Shown here: positions 53,051-64,000 of the stretch, piece by piece
Numbering within the stretch: the stretch's first letter is position 1
Layout of the letters: each line of letters starts with the position of its first letter
NCBI RefSeq assembly: GCF_051020975.1
Contig: NC_135042.1
Coordinates: forward strand, 4,859,888 to 4,923,887
Reading direction: 5' to 3'
DNA length: 64,000 bases
DNA from: Osmia lignaria lignaria
Taxonomy: Eukaryota; Arthropoda; Insecta; Hymenoptera; Megachilidae
Position numbers and translations under genes: made by a program
Notes under the pieces: generated by a model
Told to the model about the DNA's origin: nothing
The model's input: only the letters and a program-made list of their open reading frames with translations
Databases searched by the model: none

Positions 53051-53974
53051 TAAACAATCCTTCTCGTTCCATGGAATTCTTGTTTCACGCGACAACAAAC
53101 AGCTGGAAAAACGAACGACGCAAACGGAGAGAAGACGGCTGGGATCGAACGGTTTCCTTAATTGCCGCCGCGAAGCTTGATTGCAATTAGCGATCGGTCG
53201 CAAGTTCACGGTCGCTCGTTCGAACAGGGTAACTGATGTGTATTTCCGAAAAAACGAAGTAACAGGGGAAAGAAGTTACGTGAAATGTTTGTTTTTAACT
53301 GCTCGCGTAATTAACGCTTTTTTTCAGACCAATCGACCACGAGTTCCGCTTGTTTGCACCTGTTATTGAATTTCAAAACGCGCAAGAATGGAATGAAAAG
53401 TGGAATTAATCTGACCATGTATTTTCACTGTTCTCGTTCAACTCTAAGTTAAAATTTGGACGTTTTAATTTACAAATTTTATAATAATAATAAAATAGTA
53501 TTATATACAAACGACTGGTATTTTGTAAAAAAAATCATGAAAGTATAATTTGCAATGATATCTAGAATATAGTTCGCTTAATAGAGTTGAACAGGGGTCA
53601 ACGATGCCAGAAAAATATCGTTGCAGAAAAAGAAGTATTACCGGTGAGTTACTGCTTTAATGCAGGAGCTGATTCCTAGGTCCCCATGGTGGACCATCAG
53701 AATTCCGTAATGTCGCGATATCGTAAATTGCAAAGCTTCTATAATTCATGTGAGGGTAGGAAGCACGGCTGTGCCAATTGGATTGGGTCTTATCTGCACG
53801 ATGAAAAATGGAACGAAGAAATCCGGCGAATCTCGGCCAAACAAGAACCGAATACGTATGTAGAAGAATATAGACATGCAGAAATGCACGAGCTCCATTA
53901 TAAATACAAATTTTTATCACTGCTTGAAGTTATTACAAATATTCCAAGTATCTATATTGTTTTAAAGTCTGAAT

Positions 53975-54211
53975 AATGGTACTTCGCTGTTATTCACGCG
54001 TCTGGTGCAGTTGCAATTGCAGTTGCATTTTATGAATGCACCGATGCACTCGTAAAAAAGAATATCATACAGCTGAATTATATTATTATTTTATAACTCT
54101 TTAACAATATTTACAATCCGATTGTACTTTTTTTATTCACGAATTCATCGATGCATTTGTAGAATGCAATTGCACATGCACCGAGCACGAGGATAACAAC
54201 AAAGTGCCATT
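53975..54211. mobile_element. MITE-like element with long terminal inverted repeats, 237 bp
   Basis: The left end reads AATGGTACTTCGCTGTTAT and the right end, on the opposite strand, AATGGCACTTTGTTGTTAT. The arms continue for about 90 bp with gaps through GGTGCA-TTGCAATTGCA, then TTNTANNAATGCANCGATG and TCGT-AA. The centre is AT-rich and about 60 bp long. No clean target duplication is visible, so the superfamily is open (hAT-like is possible). No transposase. Confidence 0.65.
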
Positions 54212-55630
54212 GTTCAATCGTTGGAACAATATAATTGAAATATTGTTAACAATTTTGAATATTTACGGTCCAAATGCCAAAATCACACCGGTGTATCAGT
54301 GTATAAGAGCTCGATTCCGTTTTTCCCCGTGTCTCGACGGATGATCAACGATCACCGATTAAGCCAACGATTAACCGTGAATTTTTCCCCTTCTGGTCAT
54401 CCTATTTTCCACGGAACGGTCATTTGTTCGTCAAGTGGAATTTTTTCACCGCAATACTGTTCGCTCGATTCCAAGAACCATTAAAACGAATCTCTCCTTT
54501 CCCGTCGAAAACTCCCGGTTTTTACGACAGCTCTGTTCGAGGCTGAAAAAGACAGAAACGAAAATTCTAAACTTCCAACGATAAACCTCGCTCACTTTCC
54601 CTCCATCCTGGATCCCTCTGTCGAGAACACGTGCCGACTGTAAAACCGAAATCCTTAAAACAAAGCAACCCAACCGTGAACTCTAACGAGCATTATCGAC
54701 ATAGAATCGTTTTCCCTGAATCGTCTTTTCCTCGTTCTAAGAGAAAAGAAATTTTTGTTTAATTCTTGGTTTGCGAATCTGACCTTCTGCTGACTAAAGC
54801 ATAATTATTTGAGAAGATACGTAAAAGCATATTTGTTTTTCTAAGCTTTTCAGATTTCAAACCGTTCCTCGATCTCGTTGAGGATAAAGGATAGTTAATT
54901 TATCATAGAAAAGGAAGAAGCGAGCTTCCAAGATGTCAGTGATGATTTAAAAGATTCACAGAAGCAGAGTTCACTGTTGGAATCGGAGAAACAGCGTGAC
55001 TATTGAAGTCAGCTCATCCAGAAGAAGGCAAACATTATTCCGTCGACTGGCTGTTTCAAGAGAGACAGCCTCCGCAGTCTCAACGATTTCCATTCTGAAT
55101 GAGGGAAAAGGGCGAAGTCGTCGACTCGCAGTTGTCTAATTCATAAAGGGCAAATTTCTTTGGCGAAGCGTTATTCATTCGTCAAAGTTCCCTTCTACCG
55201 TAGTCCCAGCGACACTTGGGCCGGCCTTTTATTCGGAGCCGTAGCGTCTAGACGAAATTGAATTTAAATATGAATACGCGAGAGCATGCCCCGAAAATCC
55301 GCGAATTGTATGGTTATCGAGGACGGTTTATCAGCTATTCTATGACTTCCTTCTTCTCTCAGTGAAACGAGGATAACTTCGTTTCGATGGAACTTTTATG
55401 GAAAATTGTAGATCTCTGCCAGATTCTACCGCTTCAATTTCTCATCGTTACTTCTGCATTTAAACGCCCTTCTCCTTTCTACCATTCTTTATCACGGTAG
55501 AACGGATTCCTCCAGAGGATCTACAACATACGAGACATTGACTTTGAACCTTGGAATCCACGATATTCAACCTTTGTTTTATTAATCTGATAAAATAGGG
55601 ACTTGGAAATTTCTTGCATTATACCAAGTA

Positions 55631-55655
55631 GTCCGGAAGGTCGGCGACGCACGGT
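55631..55655 (+). repeat. Dispersed GC-rich motif, copy 2
   Basis: It contains GGAAGGTCGGCGACGCACGG and matches 57003-57027 over all 25 bases. TACCAAG starts 9 bases upstream. The core is strikingly GC-rich against its AT-rich surroundings. Flanks beyond about 10 bp do not align with the other copies, apart from a weak TTTCCATC downstream shared with the 57003 copy. Confidence 0.8.
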
Positions 55656-56788
55656 GCTTAAGCTTTTCCATCCATCAACTCATCCCCCGCGCTATTTTTT
55701 CTCGCCCAAATGAACAAACAAGGCTCATCAAACACCCGAGAAGTGTTTCACAGTGGAAGAATAGATATCCACTCAACAGGAAGGGGGAAAAAAAAGGAAA
55801 AATTGAAAGGAAGGAAGTGATAGTACACAAACATCCTGTCATTTTTTCCTGCCTCTCCCCTCGATTTTTTTCTCTCTTCACCAGCGTGATAATATACGAT
55901 GCAGATCGCGAGTCCCGTTCATCTCTCGAATGGCAGGATGATCGAGATCGCTGGTCGACTCGAAAATCAATTATTCGTCGGTGCACCGAAAATGCACATC
56001 AATCTTGTCGTGACTGCTCGTTTGCTTCTCTTCAGCGGCTCACATAGTTGCACAATCGGGCGTCGGTATTGGTGTACCTTTTGAAGTGGATCAGTTAACA
56101 GTGGCTGATGAGAGCCGTGATGGATCACCGTGTCCCACGCCCACTTCGATCTTTTCTTTTTTTTTTTATTTTTCAATTCAAGAATATCACATGTTATAAA
56201 AAATCAAGAGAAAGATACGAGGATCGAGAGAAATTGGAAAGAAAATTCTTACTCAAGTTTCTTTGAATCGTTCGCGATGAAAGGAGATGGGAAAAAGTCG
56301 CGTGGAAGTTGGAGAATTGAAGCTTACACGCTGCCACTTCCGGCGACTTCCGGCACGGGCCATTCTAACGTCGCGAGAACCGGAACGTACATGTTTTCAA
56401 CGGATCTTCAATGTTTTTCACGCGTTTAAACTGTTATTTCAGATACGGCTCCTTTCTTCTTCATTATTTTAGAGATTCAATACTTTTGGGTACCATTTTG
56501 TTGTACTTTAAACAGGTGTATCTACGGTTCTTCGTCGATTCTGTCGCAACCGGAAAAACGAGCTGCGTGTCGAGCATTAAATTTCCATGAAACGATCGCA
56601 CCGATGCGATCGACACAATGAGCGTTACGCTCGCGGACGCATTGTCCACGCTCGTTCGCAGAACGGACAGGATGCGTGCAACACGCTCCACTTGCGTCCA
56701 CGGCAAAATCTCGACCGAAAATCGTGCATTCTCCTTCTTATACCATTTTTCAAGTGGAATTTCTTAGAGCACGGGTAGCGCCAGTTGA

Positions 56789-56963
56789 TTAACCCCTTCC
56801 GGTAAAATGACGAGTCTAGCTCGTCATTGGTTTTTCATGCCATATCGCAGAATGACTAGCTACACTCGTGATGCGACTAAAGTTACTGTTGAATATGAAA
56901 TAAAAATTAAATAGTTATTTCATGCACAGTTTTTCATTATTAAATCGTACCGAAAGGGGTTAA
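56789..56963. mobile_element. piggyBac-type MITE, 175 bp
   Basis: TTAA target sites lie at 56789-56792 and 56960-56963. The terminal inverted repeats CCCCTTCCGGTA and CCCCTTTCGGTA match at 11 of 12 bases. Just inside the left end is ATGACGAG-TCTAG-CTCGTCAT, a subterminal palindrome; the interior has no open frame. This is the best preserved of the three TTAA-flanked elements in the window. One copy of the GC-rich motif begins only 40 bp beyond its right end. Confidence 0.75.
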
Positions 56964-57002
56964 TTACAAATGATTCCCTCTGTATCGAGGTACCAAGAAT
57001 TC

Positions 57003-57027
57003 GTCCGGAAGGTCGGCGACGCACGGT
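57003..57027 (+). repeat. Dispersed GC-rich motif, copy 3
   Basis: Identical over 25 bases to the copy at 55631 and in the same orientation, 1,372 bp further on. TACCAAG starts 12 bases upstream, against 9 in the other copy. It lies next to, but outside, the piggyBac-type MITE at 56789-56963. Confidence 0.8.
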
Positions 57028-58398
57028 TTCCATCTATTCCTATCCTCTCCCGTGGAGTTTACATTGCAGCTGAATGTTTCAACGCAGTGTTTTAGTAGAA
57101 CGGTATTCGTTGGATGGCGTACAAAAGTGTCCTTTGAAGAGGATATTGGGAGCAAGATTTAGTGAAGCCCGCGAAACAATATTTTGTCTCGGCGTAGGAT
57201 TCTCAAAGGGAGTAACTTCCATTGAAAATCAAAGAGCGCTTAAGCTCGTCAAGCGGCACGAGATCTAAAGGAAAAGGAAAACACATGTACCTAAGTATCG
57301 TCTGTTTCTTCTTTTCTTTTCTTTCGCTACTTCATCAGCTTTTTTCTCGATTCTCTCCAATACTCTGTTTCTTTAAGAGGGCTGTTTCGTTATTTGTTCG
57401 TTACTTCTTTCATTTTTCAATATTCTGTAGAAATTATTCAATTTCATTCATTTTTGTCGAAAGTCCAACGTTCGTTTATAAATGAATTTTCATATCGTAA
57501 TAGAGAAAGTAAAAGACTTTTCAATTTCCTCGGCCATTATGAATTTGCTCGCGGTTTTCACAATGTACATACTCGGAAATTCTTCCCAGCTCGCAGCACA
57601 ATATGTAAAATTCAAAAACGCAGACGTCTCTTAGCGGTTCACCAGGATCCTCCGGTATATTTCTTCCTCGTATTTCCGATTCACCCGCACAATCTCCTCG
57701 CATCCGTGAATTTCATTATGTATATTCCGTACCAGGGGCCTCCCTTTGGTCTCTTCATCTTGTTCGAGATCGAAGAAACGCCGGGAGAAGAGAGCGGAGG
57801 GACAGTGGCGAAGAAATTACCGTGGAAAATCCTTATTCTACTTCGTTCGATAAACTCGTCCGCTTTCAAATATAACGTAACTCTAATTCTATTCCATTTT
57901 TGGAAAGAAACCCGAGCTGCACGAAATAGCTCGCGAAAACAAGATAAAAACCATATTCTTTTCCAGGTCGGTGAAATCTAATTCTTCTGTTAACTAAAAG
58001 CGACATTCTTTTTCGCTTACCGAATGCAAAGGATGAAATTTCGGTTTCGGGCTGTGTTCAAAGCGTGCAATGCACGCTTCGCTTCGTCTGCTGCACGTCC
58101 GTACACGCACGACGACCGGACCTTTCAATTATTCATGAAACTCCACTCCGCTTTAATTTACGCCCTCGTACGTACCGAGGTGGTCCTTGTACGTACGGAG
58201 CCTGGCATCGTCTATCCTTCGAATATTTAGGCCCCGTTCTCATCCGTACATCAGCCGTACAAGCTTGACCATTTCCGTTCCAACGTTTCTCAACCGGAAC
58301 CGTAAAACGTCGATGGACCATTTAATGCACATTTTAATAATAAACTATTTCTCAACGCTTGCAAATACCATATTATTCATTTTAATCAATTAACCAAC

Positions 58399-58485
58399 TT
58401 AGAGTTCAACTGTGACTTTGGCTGGTGCTTTTAGTATGATTGAATTTTGAATTTAATTCTAATTATAATATGCATGATATTTAAT
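58399..58485 (+). repeat. Degenerate dispersed repeat, copy 2
   Basis: About 85 bp aligns with 849-935 (see that entry). It is flanked by TTAACC at 58389 and GGGGTTAA at about 58526, so the whole stretch could be a decayed TTAA-flanked element. The left end does not match the right end well, so this is tentative. Confidence 0.45.
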
Positions 58486-61400
58486 TTTTCTTTATTTGTT
58501 TCAAAATTGAAAAAATAGGCGAAGGGGTTAACGACCTTTCAATCCATACGTGATTTGGATCGTTAAAAAATATGATATTCCTTTACCCGTGTAATAATAA
58601 CAAATAAATAAATTTTACAAAGTCAAGGATTCAGAAATGCAAAATATGCATATTTCGCTTCTCTTGATTGCATCACAAGTGTGACTGGGTATCCCGAAAC
58701 GAACGGTTCAGACTATTTATAATTGAATAAATATAGGCGAGGAACACCTGTGTCATCGAAGCATGAATGACACTGCGGTCTTCTTCGTAACAGGAGGTAA
58801 AGAAACGTTGCCGTGCAGTTGCGTAGAACAACGTGGAAAATGATTGAGAATAGCGAGAAGATGGCGAGCGTTTCGCAGGTGTGTGATGCAAGCTGAATCC
58901 GCGGGCGAAGCCGAGTGAACGAACGAAGCGCAGGTTGCAGCAACGGTTTACACGCGCTTCTGCAGAAGCGGAACACCGGTGTGCGTGGGGAAAGGTGAGC
59001 GTTCGATGTAATCAACGTTCGTGGGAAAACGTTAGAGGTGTGTTGCGAGATGGAAGAAAAACGAACGTGTTCGAAACGCTCGATGAAACATAACGAACAA
59101 ATTTAATCAAGAAATTAAATTAAAGATAGCTAGATAAGCGATTAGAAATATTGTGTATCGAAAGGTAGAAATTTAATTCGATTAAAAATTTTTGGTATTT
59201 TTAATTTTTTGAAATTCAGCTTCACCGGTGTAAATTCTGGACGAAGGAAGTTCCTGTTGTCAGGAAGAATCAGAGACATTAAGCTTTCCGCTACGCTTCA
59301 AAGGTGTCAGTTCATAGCAGGAGCAAAGCGTGTTAATGCTTCCCTGTAAGGCTTCTATCACGTATCGGCGGACCCTGTACGGTTTCGGTGAATTATGTTT
59401 ACTTAATTCAGATTCGCTGAACACGCGAGCTTTATCACCGCTTCGCTAGTTCTCGCCACCTCGTGAAATTTGCTTTTAACGTAGCCGCTTACGTTTCGCT
59501 TCGCCCTTATTTGCATATGTAACTTAATCGCCCCCTTCGACAAAGGAACTATGCAATTTTTTTAGACTACCCTTCTCTCCTTGGGACCGAAAAACGTTAA
59601 AAGAAGAGAGGTAATGAAAAGATTCTTAATTAAAAAAAAAAATTCTTAATTTATTTCATTTCTCTTTTCATCGCTATCGTCGTTTCTGTGAATTCATTGT
59701 TACGTTTACTATATTTACCCGTCTATTGAATTCATGTACACACACGTTTACCTGTTTGCGTAAGAAACTCGTGTTTCTGATCGATCGAACGTTTCTCAGA
59801 TTCCATGCTTCTCCGAAAGTGACAATAGCCGTGTAATTAATTTACCTTCGTATTAGACGAAGTACAGCTCGTAACAAAAGCGATTCACAGTTTTTGTTCT
59901 TTTAATTTATATAACTCCTTACAGTGTCGCTCTTTGTCCGATTAATTTTCTCGTCATTTATTTAATACTACAATAACCGGCCTTTCGATCGAGATAAACA
60001 ATAAGTCTGATTTTAATTTACAAGAAAATTGAAATAAAAAGAAAAAGATAAGATTCTTTCCAACCCGAGCGAATCTAGACAGGTACTTCGAAGCAAAACT
60101 CAGCGGTACTCAAGAAAGAACCGTTACCAACGATTCCAACCCCCTGTATCTCGAACAGGAGGACAGATTCATCCACCATAGCGAGCCATTTCCCTTAACT
60201 ACCCCTCGAGAGGTCTGGCCGCGCTTTTATTTTCATTCACCAACGTCGCAGACTCGAGGGTGCCACGGAATTGCGTTATTTAGCCCGAAGGGTTGTTTCC
60301 TTCTTACAAGAACACCATCTCTGCCCCTCCCCCCTTTTCCTGTCCCATAGACTCTGTAATTACTCAGCAATGCACGAAATTCCCGGACAATCTTGTACAA
60401 CTCGAGACGAACCATCGTTCCTGTCCATTACCCCCTAAAAAAATTCAAACCGTGAGGTTTTTACGAGTTCCCTGACCGAGTGGATCATTATTCGAGGAAC
60501 AAGCGGTATTTGAAAATCAAAATACAACGATCGATCTGAAATGCTGAAGAAGATGAAGGAATAAAAAGGAAACGCGTTGGTTGGAGATGGTTTGCTCGAG
60601 CAGCAGGGATCGTAGGATCTTTCCACAGACGAGAAAGTTTCGTCCTTTTGGCAGGGTTGCATCGTCCAGGGAAATCGGACAGAGAGGGTTCTAGGATGTC
60701 ATGTTTGAATGGGTCTTGGGGGATGAAACTGATAAGAGCGACGCTGTTTGAAGGGCTGATGGGGTGACACCTTGAAAATCTAATTCAGTATTAAACCATG
60801 GTAAAATTATTTGTTTGAATTCAAGTGGATGTTTTTAAATACTGAAGGTAATATGGAATTTTGTAAGGGAAGGAATTATTGGATCCACTGACCTACAATG
60901 TTATTATAAAAGGGAGACGTTCCAGAAGAGCTATTTCAAGGGTTTAAGATATTCTTAACAGAGAATGTGCTGAAAGAGGTGTGAAATAAATTTCGTTATC
61001 ACTCATAAAACTGATTAATCGTCGTCTCCTACAACGAAGTTTAAATTCAATGCTACTCTCTCATTGTTCGCTCGCGGAAGTATCATCGAAACAGAAATTA
61101 CCTCGGACAATCGTGGAACGGAAAACTCGACCAGAGACGTAGATGAATTCCGTCGTTCGACGACCTAAATTTCGTCTAGCCGAGTCTCTCTGCCGATTTC
61201 ATTTTCGAACGGGGAATTAAATTTTAAAAGCAGCACGGCGGCTCCCGCCTAATCGAATTCGCCGCGATTCCCGCAGTTGCAACGTGACTGAGAAATCAAA
61301 TACACCCCTGGTCCAGGATCTATTTATCGATCCTCGTGACTACCTTTTCAATCGTCCTAGATCCAGAAATCGACGACCAAACGGAAAGCGAATTCCACCA

Positions 61401-64000
61401 CTCCCGTTGAAACCATGATAAACTTTTTCTCATTTACAGCTATTTCTTCGAGTTTGAAATTCAGTTAACCGTTTTCCCTTTTGATACGAGAAAATATTTA
61501 TTTTTATCAATTAGATAAGCAAGTATTATAAACTATGATTCATCGAATAAATTGCTTGAAAGCTGCCAAGTCACTCCACAGAAATCCATCAGTCATATTA
61601 TTAGAAATTCTTTAACTTATCTAATCGGTAAATCAAATTTATTATACACCATCGGTTTAACTGGCTTTGAAATATTTAAAAAAATACACACGAGGCTATT
61701 CGCGAGGATAGTGGATAGGAAAGAATTTAAGGGAATAAGGAGGAGGAAGGACACGGTTCTTTCCAAGGATTTCCCTCGGTCCGATGAAATGCATAGACCA
61801 CGGAGTAGCAGCATCGAGGGATTTTCAAAATTCCAATATCCTCGTGAACGATCGTCGTCATCCCCGAAGAAATCCGGCCAGGATTTGCGGAGAACGCGAG
61901 CCGACCTTCCGTTTCGTTAAGGCAATCGTCGCCGGTCGAAGGAAGACAGTGTGCATTTCCGTGCCACCAAAGGGAGAGAAAGAAAGTAAGGATCGCGAAC
62001 ACTTTTCGAAGGAAAGACGAACGAGAAATACGGGCTGACGAATTCGAGCAACGATTTTTACGAGGTAACATTGCTCGCCGGGTTTCCCTCTTAGCTTTCG
62101 CTCGCGATGCTTCGAGGAAATCCGTTTGAAAAGGCACAGCGTCGACGAGAAAAGAATCGTCGTGTTTGACGAAGAAACGAGACGGTGTTTGCCGGCAATC
62201 GAACGGATATGTTGCAATTACGGCTTCAACTTTTGCCGGAGAAATTTTCTCGGTTGCTGGGGAATCTTGTTTTCGAACGTCACTTCATGATTATAAATTA
62301 GAATTACAATCTTCCGCGATAGTGTCTTTAAATGAATAAAAGATACTTCTTTAAAGAAAAATTACGAGACACCTTGTACATATTAACAGTTTGGTGAAAT
62401 GAATTAGATACTTTCTAACATGAGAGTGTAATGAAGGTATAGAAAAACGAGCTACTTTCATTTCTCAACTAAACTTCTAATCACTCGTACGATTTTATGT
62501 ACGAACGCCGAGGTACTCGTGACCTCAAATATATTTTATGAAAAATATGATAAATAACAAATTTTACTACCTTAACCTGGTCGATGTTGATCAATTTATA
62601 TTCCAAGAAATTTGAATGAAAGACTCACCTGAAACAAATAAAAAAAATACACTATTAGGTGATAAATTTTATTATTAATTAATTTGAAGGCTTCGAATAG
62701 TCTTGATTTTTATTTTTATTTAAAAGTAAAAAATTCGAAATCTAAAATCTGATAAACAACGTGTTTGCCATTTATTTGAAAGTTTTCAGGAGAAATCTGT
62801 ATCCCGTTATAGATGCACTTTTAATGGATGCACTTTTGGCGATTAATAGTCGACCTTCTAGGATGCAAACACACGTCGTTCCATTTCGCGTGCCGTTTTG
62901 CTTCGAACAAAGCCAGACACGATAAATTATGATGTCGAGGTCGCGTCGAAGGAAGACCGCAACAGGCTCACCCTTTGACCGCCCTCTCAAAGGGCTATTG
63001 AATCCGATTTCCGTGAGATCCGGACCTTCAAAGCGACCGATTGTTCAGCCACGGACCGTGCCACTTGCTTCGATGGAAGATTTAATGAGTCAGATTCCAA
63101 CTTTATTCCACGTTTACCACTTTGACACCGGCGCTCGTATCTCGACGTGGCTGACGCGATTTCATTTCAATTCTACCCGATTCGAACTAGATCAATTTTT
63201 CAGTGCGCTCACTGATATCGTGGAAGATGAATTTTTGAAATTTATGAGAAAAGATTTTCTAAAATTTTCCATGATTTCCGAAGTTTTCCACAATTTCTCG
63301 AGATTTTCCTACATTTTTCTCAGAGAATTGCAGAATTGGAAGAAAATAAAAATAAATTATCGTAGAAAGATACAACTCGAGTTAATATTGTTCGAACGAA
63401 CATGATCTCCAAAAAAAATTATTACTTCATTGTTTTAACATCACGAACGAACTGCATTCTTGCGCATTTTCTACCTTATCGCATTGATAACGCGAAACGC
63501 GTTGCTGTTGGTCCGATAAAACTGGCCACTTTCTCATTATCGTCCCCGCGAGTTTTATTGTTATTATTAGAAAGATAACTCTCTTCGTTTCTCTAAATCA
63601 TTGTCGACTCGCAAAGATGAAACGCAGTTGTTTATCCAATAAAACATTGAAATACACATTTCACTTAAAGTTTAATTAATGAACTAACGACTTACCGATA
63701 TAAGAATCAAATAAAATTCTTATTTTTTCAACTACCGTCAATTTATCATTTTTCCTTAATTATATTTTTATATTATTCGTATTCGCACTAGGAGATCTAT
63801 AGTTTCTCGAATAGCTTTCGTTCCGCTGGCGATTTCAGCACACTTTTTACCACGACTAACACGGAAGTAAAAGTAGAGAATGTGGCCACCCAGGTAGTTC
63901 AAAGATCTTTCTTTCTTTTTTTTTTTTTTACAGATAAAATATCGCCCATCGCTCTGGGCACATTATAAATATAAATTGAAGGAATTGTAGCAACCACTAC

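Larger units (their letters stand above)
47351..64000 (-). other. Intron upstream of the HLH exon (5' part, runs off the window)
   Basis: This continues the at least 26.2-kb intron to the window edge. It holds a purine-rich minisatellite (50051-50210), a short hairpin made of CAGGGTG-type ends (51103-51132), two piggyBac-type MITEs (52841-53050, 56789-56963), a MITE with long inverted arms (53975-54211), two copies of the dispersed GC-rich motif (55631, 57003) and a decayed repeat (58399-58485). From 58500 to 64000 I see nothing specific. Several open frames of 100-195 codons here resemble no family I recognise and are probably chance. Confidence 0.6.

Noticed and set aside
57394..57981. Plus-strand open frame of 195 codons
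   Set aside because: It is the longest such plus-strand frame, but it has no recognisable domain or splice context and its sequence looks like translated AT-rich intron. Kept out as a gene without further support.
59611..59660. Short direct repeat ATTCTTAATT on both sides of an A run
   Set aside because: It is too short and AT-rich to distinguish from background.
62929..63405. Plus-strand open frame of 158 codons
   Set aside because: The second half translates a loosely repeated ATTTTCC-type sequence and no family similarity is visible.
1..64000. Intact transposase or reverse transcriptase genes
   Set aside because: No frame shows a catalytic motif or family similarity; all mobile sequences seen are short non-autonomous remnants.
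1..64000. CRISPR array, prokaryotic operon or integrated virus
   Set aside because: There are no regularly spaced direct repeats and no dense coding; the window has spliced exons, long introns and microsatellites.

Overview
This is eukaryotic nuclear DNA, almost certainly from an insect. I lean towards a bee or another aculeate hymenopteran because the sequence is AT-rich but visibly rich in CpG, has long introns, and carries only short, decayed transposon remnants. That placement is an inference; no sequence was compared with a database. No prokaryotic operon, rRNA gene, intact transposase, CRISPR array or intact tRNA gene was found.

I can support one protein-coding gene, on the minus strand, and it spans the whole window. 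It is a Mad/Mxd/Mxi1-type bHLH-leucine-zipper transcription repressor, a partner of Max. Three coding exons are visible, in transcript order: 37785-37671 (HLH), 31818-31506 (leucine zipper plus a Ser/Gly/Ala-rich linker) and 703-567 (acidic/Ser-rich C-terminus and stop codon). Their splice sites and codon phases fit together exactly. They give 187 residues of the C-terminal part of the protein. The Sin3-interaction (SID) exon and the basic-region exon were not found and should lie beyond position 64000. Positions 566 down to 1 are 3' UTR or flank.

The rest is intron: 30.8 kb (704-31505), 5.9 kb (31819-37670) and at least 26.2 kb (37786-64000). Within it I see small non-autonomous transposon remnants. 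Three have TTAA ends like piggyBac MITEs (16973-17136, 52841-53050, 56789-56963). Three share a TA-CAGGGTG end (19525-19781, 22576-22772, 35324-35751). One has long inverted arms (53975-54211). There is also a 287-bp palindrome carrying tRNA-3'-half-like sequence (47064-47350), several degenerate tandem repeats, a 27-base poly-G run and a 42-base CT run.

The least explained signal is a GC-rich motif of 21-25 bp that recurs nearly unchanged at 36480, 55631 and 57003, with a weaker copy at 18067, while its flanks do not match. I did not find a convincing new multi-gene system. The window is mostly regulatory or neutral intron sequence of one conserved transcription factor gene.
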